Shown: positions 19,993 through 23,212 of the stretch, one piece after another
How positions within the stretch are numbered: position 1 is the stretch's first letter
Layout: every line of letters begins with the position of its first letter
Virus record (IMG/VR): IMGVR_UViG_3300042541_001087
Location: 1-23,212 of that record
Source of the DNA: a virus
Direction: 5' to 3' (one strand)
DNA length: 23,212 bases
Notes under the pieces: model-generated
The model's database searches: none
Seen by the model: only the letters and a program-made list of their open reading frames with translations
Told to the model about the DNA's origin: nothing
Translations under genes and position numbers: made by a program

Positions 19993-20023
19993 AAAAAAAA
20001 AGGCCCGCCGGTGAAGGCGAGCC
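19993..20023 (-). terminator. Rho-independent terminator after the alpha-CTD-like gene
   Basis: GGCTCGCC/GGCGGGCC (20023-20016 and 20009-20002, one G-U) with a 6-nt loop, followed on the minus strand by nine T's (20001-19993). It is 37 bp downstream of the stop at 20060 and separates that small-gene cluster from the capsid promoter. Confidence 0.92.
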
Positions 20024-20059
20024 TAGGGAGAGCGGGGGCGCAAAGAATTAAGCTTCGTG

Positions 20060-20506
20060 TTAAGCCCTTAGATAAAAACCTACTTCCTTCAATTTTATCT
20101 TAATAGCTTTCACAGCAGCAGACCCAATGCGGGGGAGCATTGTTAGCTCCTCTTCTGAAAATTTTAAAAGGTTTGAAATGGTTGCGGGTGGTGCGCAGTG
20201 TGTATCAAGTGTGTATGTTGTACCAGCGGGCAAACCTAAAGAAGAAATAGGTAGACCTAGGAAATCCGACCCTGCTTCTTCTACAACCTCATCGCTCTGC
20301 TTTTTCGCAAGATCCGGCTCAAGCAACTCGTAAATTAATTCTGTTGTTTCGGACACTTCAAAGTTCTGCCCTTGCTTGGTAAACACCTTGGAGACGGTCA
20401 GGTGAACATCAGACCCGCCTACTTGGAGCACGGTCAATATTTCTTTCTTCTTGATTATTACGGGGTTGCCACTAATGGCATCTGTCAATTGCACGAAATG
20501 TCTCAT
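20060..20506 (-). CDS. FlbD-like strand domain fused to an RNA-polymerase alpha-CTD-like domain
   Basis: 148 residues. The C-terminal part (about 85-147) reads as an alpha-subunit C-terminal domain: ISSLGLPAGTTYTLDTHCAPPATISNLLKFSEEELTMLPRIGSAAVKAIKIKLKEVGFYL aligns, by eye, with the IxxLxL...L....I..L...(E/D)..EL...P.(L/I)G..(S/A)...I...L...G..L pattern of bacterial alpha-CTD, including the helix-hairpin-helix (LPRIGSAAVKAIKIKL). The arginine used by alpha-CTD for UP-element DNA contact is not evident. The N-terminal ~60 residues (HFVQLTDAISGNPVIIKKKEILTV...VSETTELIYELL) are a small beta barrel of FlbD-like pattern. A role in transcription control (competing with or mimicking host alpha) is inferred. 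It is last of a three-gene insert and is closed by a strong terminator. Confidence 0.75.
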   Translation of the reverse strand: MRHFVQLTDAISGNPVIIKKKEILTVLQVGGSDVHLTVSKVFTKQGQNFEVSETTELIYELLEPDLAKKQSDEVVEEAGSDFLGLPISSLGLPAGTTYTLDTHCAPPATISNLLKFSEEELTMLPRIGSAAVKAIKIKLKEVGFYLRA

Positions 20507-20529
20507 CTCGCATATCCTTTTAAAAGGTT

Positions 20530-20712
20530 TTAAACTTTCTTGGGTCGTCCGGGTGGACGGCGCTCCAAGGTCGGGAGGTCTGCTGGATCGATCAGATAGT
20601 CACGCCCGATGCGCTGGGCCCGGAGCTTCCCCGAGGCGATCAACGCCTGCACCCGCCTCGGAGTGACCCCGAGGAAGGCAGCGGCTTTGGATACGGTGAT
20701 AAGGTTAGTCAT
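20530..20712 (-). CDS. MerR/excisionase-type HTH DNA-binding protein
   Basis: 60 residues. LITVSKAAAFLGVTPRRVQALIASGKLRAQRIGRDYLIDPADLPTLERRP is a clear 'HTH_17'/excisionase-type winged helix (SxAAxxLGVTxRRVxxxIxxGxLxAxxIGRDYxIxxxD), and the tail RPPGRPKKV contains a GRP core like an AT-hook. Such proteins act as recombination directionality factors or as small repressors. It is far from attP and not next to the integrase, so a transcription role for the three-gene insert or the capsid promoter is as likely as excision. Its ATG overlaps the stop of the gene upstream (ATGACTAA). Confidence 0.88.
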   Translation of the reverse strand: MTNLITVSKAAAFLGVTPRRVQALIASGKLRAQRIGRDYLIDPADLPTLERRPPGRPKKV

Positions 20713-21124
20713 TAGGCATCATGATTTCGATTTTACTTAGGATCGACTTCTTCGACGCTTTTTCCGCTTTAGTCTTGCCACGCAAGCCACTAGCGATTTT
20801 TTTCATAATTAAATCCTTTACCTTTGCTGGCGCGGTCTTCTTTGGCATTTCAAAAAGTTCTTTCCAGATTCTGCCATCAAAAGACATAAATCCGATAATT
20901 TCTTTGCCGTCGTAAACCTTGGCTTCGCCCCAGTTGCCAGCACTATAACCGCAACTTTTCTGTAGCTTGCTAACTTTTGCTCTTAGTTCTTCGATAGTCT
21001 TTTCGTAAAGATTCCATGTCATTCCGCCGGTGCTTGCTGATTCTCCTTTGTTTACATCTCCGTGGATGCTGACTTCTAAGCCAAATCTGTTTTCTACTTT
21101 TTTGATTACTTTGTTCTTAGTCAT
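20705..21124 (-). CDS. Unrecognised basic protein, first gene of the insert
   Basis: 139 residues, start at 21124 with AAAAGGAG 6-7 nt upstream. The N-terminal half has a helix (NLYEKTIEELRAKVSKLQKSCG) followed by a Gly/Trp-containing beta part (YSAGNWGEAKVYDGKEIIGFMSFDGRIWKELF). The last 45 residues are rich in Lys and Ala (MPKKTAPAKVKDLIMKKIASGLRGKTKAEKASKKSIL), suggesting nucleic-acid binding. No family recognised; not a capsid-maturation protein as far as can be seen, although it lies between protease and capsid. The gene is AT-rich compared with the structural genes. Confidence 0.7.
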   Translation of the reverse strand: MTKNKVIKKVENRFGLEVSIHGDVNKGESASTGGMTWNLYEKTIEELRAKVSKLQKSCGYSAGNWGEAKVYDGKEIIGFMSFDGRIWKELFEMPKKTAPAKVKDLIMKKIASGLRGKTKAEKASKKSILSKIEIMMPND

Positions 21125-21147
21125 TTCTATCTCCTTTTTAGCCCACC

Positions 21148-21207
21148 CGACTGATCACTTGTCAGTCGTTATGTGGTTAGTATATAGTATTGTTCGCTGT
21201 GACGAAC
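21148..21207 (-). promoter_or_regulatory. Leader of the three-gene insert with two palindromes
   Basis: Two inverted repeats lie before the gene at 21124: CGACTGA-7 nt-TCAGTCG (21148-21168) and GTTCG-6 nt-CGAAC (21192-21207). Just upstream on the minus strand is a consensus -10, TATAAT (21213-21218), with no clear -35. The palindromes would fall at and after the start of transcription, a usual place for operators; they could also act as RNA hairpins. Confidence 0.45.
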
Positions 21208-21212
21208 TATTT

Positions 21213-21218
21213 ATTATA
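21213..21218 (-). promoter_or_regulatory. Candidate -10 box of the insert promoter
   Basis: TATAAT on the minus strand in an AT-rich stretch about 90 bp before the start of the basic-protein gene. The -35 position shows only weak matches (CGTAAA at 17 bp or TTCGTA at 19 bp), so the call depends on the perfect -10 and on the presence of palindromes just downstream. Confidence 0.35.
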
Positions 21219-21276
21219 GATAATTAGAAAGTATTTTTACGAATTTTCTAAAAGCTCTATTTTTATAGGCTTTGGT

Positions 21277-21346
21277 AGGGTGGAGGAATTCCCCCACCCT
21301 AGTCCACGGAAAGGCGTTTGCGTGAACTAAGGCGGTTGCTTAGTCC
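21277..21346 (-). other. Two strong stem-loops after the prohead protease gene
   Basis: Minus-strand hairpin H1 GGACTAAG/CTTAGTTC (21346-21339 and 21331-21324; 7-nt loop) and H2 AGGGTGGGGG/CCTCCACCCT (21300-21291 and 21286-21277; AATT loop, one G-U). Neither is followed by a T run, so they are not standard terminators; they may stabilise or process the portal-protease mRNA, or mark the edge of the inserted segment. Confidence 0.5.
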
Positions 21347-21357
21347 AAGTTGCTGAA

Positions 21358-21918
21358 CTACCGATCACCCCGGAGGCGAAGCTCCCGCAGGCGTTGCGCT
21401 GACCTGATGGCGTCCTGGGTGTAGATCGAAAGCGACCTCACAGCCACCGAGGTGTCCGGGTAAGCGGGATAAGTCACCACACTCACATCGTGGAGCTCCA
21501 CGGCGAGAAGACTGCGCACCCGTTTACCGTCCACCAGATCCCAAGCGTCTTCACTGGTGGTGAAAGCAAAGCTCATCTGCGAGACATCGCCTCTGGCCAT
21601 GACTGCCATTAAATCAGCAGCATATTGGGTATCGGGCGGGTCGATGGTAACCTTGAGCCCTGTCGCATCGCTCTCGAGTCTTAGCGTGCCCGAGACGGTG
21701 CGCCCGAGGATGAGGCTCGGATTATGATCAATGAGCGCCCTCACATCGGGGTTGCTGTCGAGGGAGCGGGTGAATGCACCAGGGCGAACGAACTCCCGAA
21801 AGCCGCCAAGGTCTTCGCTCGAGAGATCGTACTTGGCCGCATAGCCGATGATCTTCTGCGCTGCGACATCGACTCGGAGTTCGGTAGAGAACCTGCGTTC
21901 AATCGTATTAGTTTTCAT
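21358..21918 (-). CDS. Prohead protease, HK97 family
   Basis: 186 residues. Serine peptidase of the herpesvirus-assemblin/HK97 type that trims the capsid delta domain during maturation. Candidate catalytic residues: His65 in ALIDHNPSLILGRT, Ser116 in VSQMSFAF and Glu141/His143 near VELHDVSVVTYPAYPDTSVAVRS, the usual 'ExxEVSxVxxPAxxxT' box. The N-terminal part (ERRFSTELRVDVAAQKIIGYAAKYDLSSEDLGGFREFVRPGAF) is also diagnostic. Its ATG lies 11 nt inside the end of the portal gene (ATGAAAACTAA). Downstream, the expected direct neighbour (capsid) is pushed away by a 1.3-kb insert. Confidence 0.95.
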   Translation of the reverse strand: MKTNTIERRFSTELRVDVAAQKIIGYAAKYDLSSEDLGGFREFVRPGAFTRSLDSNPDVRALIDHNPSLILGRTVSGTLRLESDATGLKVTIDPPDTQYAADLMAVMARGDVSQMSFAFTTSEDAWDLVDGKRVRSLLAVELHDVSVVTYPAYPDTSVAVRSLSIYTQDAIRSAQRLRELRLRGDR

Positions 21919-23212
21919 CTTTGACCCCTTTCATGGTGTTGATCTTTTCGGAAACTGCTTCGGCAAGTTTCGCTGCGGTCACACTGCCTGAGAAGTCCAA
22001 CCAGGTCGAGCGGAACTGGTCGAGGTGGCGCTGGACATGGCCATCGAGATCGGTGGTCAAGCCAAACGCTTCCAAGACGGGTGCATACGCACTCACGACG
22101 CGGGCCCGATGCTCGGCACAGAAGTGATCAAGCTTGGTTAAGAACTCTGCTGGTTTGTTGGCGAAGCGCTTCACGGCGCTACACTCCACATTTTGAAGGC
22201 GTTCGCCTGCATCGTCAAGAAGGCGTAGGATGATCGACTCATGAGAGCGAGCGGGTGTGGGTGCCACGGGTGCCACGGGTGCGGGCACGCTGTCAAGCCC
22301 GTTGAAGATTTGATCGACCACCGCTTGCGACAAGAATGGGAACGAGGCAATTGCAATCGCCTTGGCCGATGCGATCGGGATGAGCTTCATGCCTACCTGA
22401 GTAACCAAGTCAACAAGACTGGTGATCTGTGCGCCGTTCAATGCGGTGCTGGCGACATCTGCCCCTGCTGCTGCGGGTGCTGCGATTGCTGTCGGGTCTT
22501 GGGTCTCGGGTGTGGGCACTGCCATCAGACTCGGATCGGTTGCAGGCGCTGCCGTGGGTGCGGTGTTGATCGATTGCATATTCATGGGTTGCATATACAC
22601 ATCGCCACCCTCGATCGGGTTCATGTTTTCTTTTTCTCGGATCTCGTTCACCGACAGCCAGCCCCAGTTGCGAGCGACCGAGTACGACTGATAACGGGCA
22701 GCGATCTCGCCCCGTAATTTCCCGTCTACATTGAACTCAAAAAAGAAACTCCCCTTGTCTTTCGGCCTGATAATTTTGCGATTAAGCTGCTGCTCCCAAC
22801 GCACTAGCCACGGGCGCAGGGTATCCACGACGAAGCTGATTTCCATCTGTTCGAGGGAGTTGTAGCTCGTCTTGGAAAGATCCTTAAGTTTGTTCGGTGG
22901 TAGGTTAAACCAGCGGGCGATCTCGATGATTTGAAACTCTCTCGACTGCAAGAACTGCGAGTCATCGGGAGGCACGCCGATGGCTTCCCATTTGAGGCCC
23001 GCTTCCAACAGGGCGACCCTGTGAGAGTTTGCACCACCGGCATGAAGTTCTTCAAACGATCTGCGAAGGTTCTGCCTTGCTTCGGGTGAGAGTTGACCAG
23101 GGAAAGTCAGCACGCCACCGGGCCGAGCTCCTCGGCCAAAGTATCCAGCACCGAAGCTTTCAATCGCCATCGATAACCCGATCGACTGTCGGGCCAACCC
23201 GATCACGCTGAT
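21908..23212 (-). CDS. Portal protein, HK97 family (N-terminus outside the window)
   Basis: Partial: the frame stays open to the window edge (…ISVIGLARQSIG), so the true start lies beyond 23212. About 434 residues are present. The core portal motifs are visible: GRGARPGGVLTFPGQLSPEARQNLRRSFEELHAGGANSHRVALLEAGLKWEAIGVPPDDSQFLQSREFQIIEIARWFNLPPNKLKDLSKTSYNSLEQMEISFVVDTLRPWLVRWEQQLN (this is the diagnostic clip/wing region) and NGWLSVNEIREKENMNPIEGGDVYMQPMN-type text. After about residue 210 a Pro/Ala linker leads to two C-terminal add-ons: ALNGAQITSLVDLVTQVGMKLIPIASAKAIAIASFPFLSQAVVDQIF, a helical repeat common in phage portals, and a helical domain near FLTKLDHFCAEHRARVVSAYAPVLEAFGL. The terminase genes are expected further right. 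Confidence 0.95.
   Translation of the reverse strand: MSVIGLARQSIGLSMAIESFGAGYFGRGARPGGVLTFPGQLSPEARQNLRRSFEELHAGGANSHRVALLEAGLKWEAIGVPPDDSQFLQSREFQIIEIARWFNLPPNKLKDLSKTSYNSLEQMEISFVVDTLRPWLVRWEQQLNRKIIRPKDKGSFFFEFNVDGKLRGEIAARYQSYSVARNWGWLSVNEIREKENMNPIEGGDVYMQPMNMQSINTAPTAAPATDPSLMAVPTPETQDPTAIAAPAAAGADVASTALNGAQITSLVDLVTQVGMKLIPIASAKAIAIASFPFLSQAVVDQIFNGLDSVPAPVAPVAPTPARSHESIILRLLDDAGERLQNVECSAVKRFANKPAEFLTKLDHFCAEHRARVVSAYAPVLEAFGLTTDLDGHVQRHLDQFRSTWLDFSGSVTAAKLAEAVSEKINTMKGVKDEN

Noticed and set aside
21277-21300. Intrinsic terminator after the protease gene
   Set aside because: The stem is strong but is followed on the transcript strand by ACCAAAGCC-type sequence, not a T run.
1-23212. 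Insertion sequence or transposon
   Set aside because: No transposase and no flanking terminal inverted repeats were seen; all repeats belong to attP, hairpins or coding repeats.

Overview
The window is a stretch of a temperate, long-tailed (siphovirus-type) phage genome. Every convincing gene lies on the minus strand, so transcription runs from right to left. The head genes are of the HK97 type: portal, prohead protease and capsid with an N-terminal delta domain. They are followed by connectors, tail tube, a frameshifted tail-assembly chaperone pair, a 907-codon tape measure, tail-tip and fibre genes, a lysis cassette and a tyrosine integrase. The host is most likely a member of the Planctomycetota. 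That is an inference from the integrase's C-terminal signature and from the papain-like lysis protein, both of which resemble planctomycete prophage genes; no host gene is present to confirm it.

Layout from right (upstream) to left (downstream): portal (partial) and prohead protease, 23212-21358. Then comes an unusual insert of three small genes with its own leader, 21357-19992: an unknown basic protein, a MerR/excisionase-type HTH protein, and a protein with an RNA-polymerase alpha-CTD-like end, closed by a strong terminator. A promoter with a built-in palindrome and a structured leader RNA precede the capsid gene. The head-tail module 19829-16017 is a tightly overlapped chain (TAATG or ATGA junctions). 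Tail assembly, 16000-15333, uses an apparent ATT start and a -1 frameshift at A AAA AAC. Tape measure 15323-12603 and tail-tip/appendage genes 12593-5197 follow, including a seven-bladed YVTN-type beta-propeller. The lysis region 5180-2197 holds a secreted or membrane-anchored cysteine peptidase, a holin-like protein, a 49-codon membrane protein and three small genes. The integrase is at 1836-613 and a winged-helix protein at the left end is closed by an excellent terminator at 29-60.

Between the integrase and the lysis region lies a candidate attP: the 3' half of a tRNA-Pro(GGG) gene surrounded by short direct and inverted repeats. Because the integrase lies on one side of it and the structural/lysis genes on the other, the molecule sequenced appears to be the free (circular or packaged) phage, not an integrated prophage.

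The most interesting elements are the regulatory insert between protease and capsid, the structured capsid leader with its operator-like promoter, the ATT-start/-1-frameshift chaperone, the peptidase-thioredoxin-like-membrane lysis protein, and the repeat-built attP. Functional statements rest on reading motifs and translations by eye; no database search was done.
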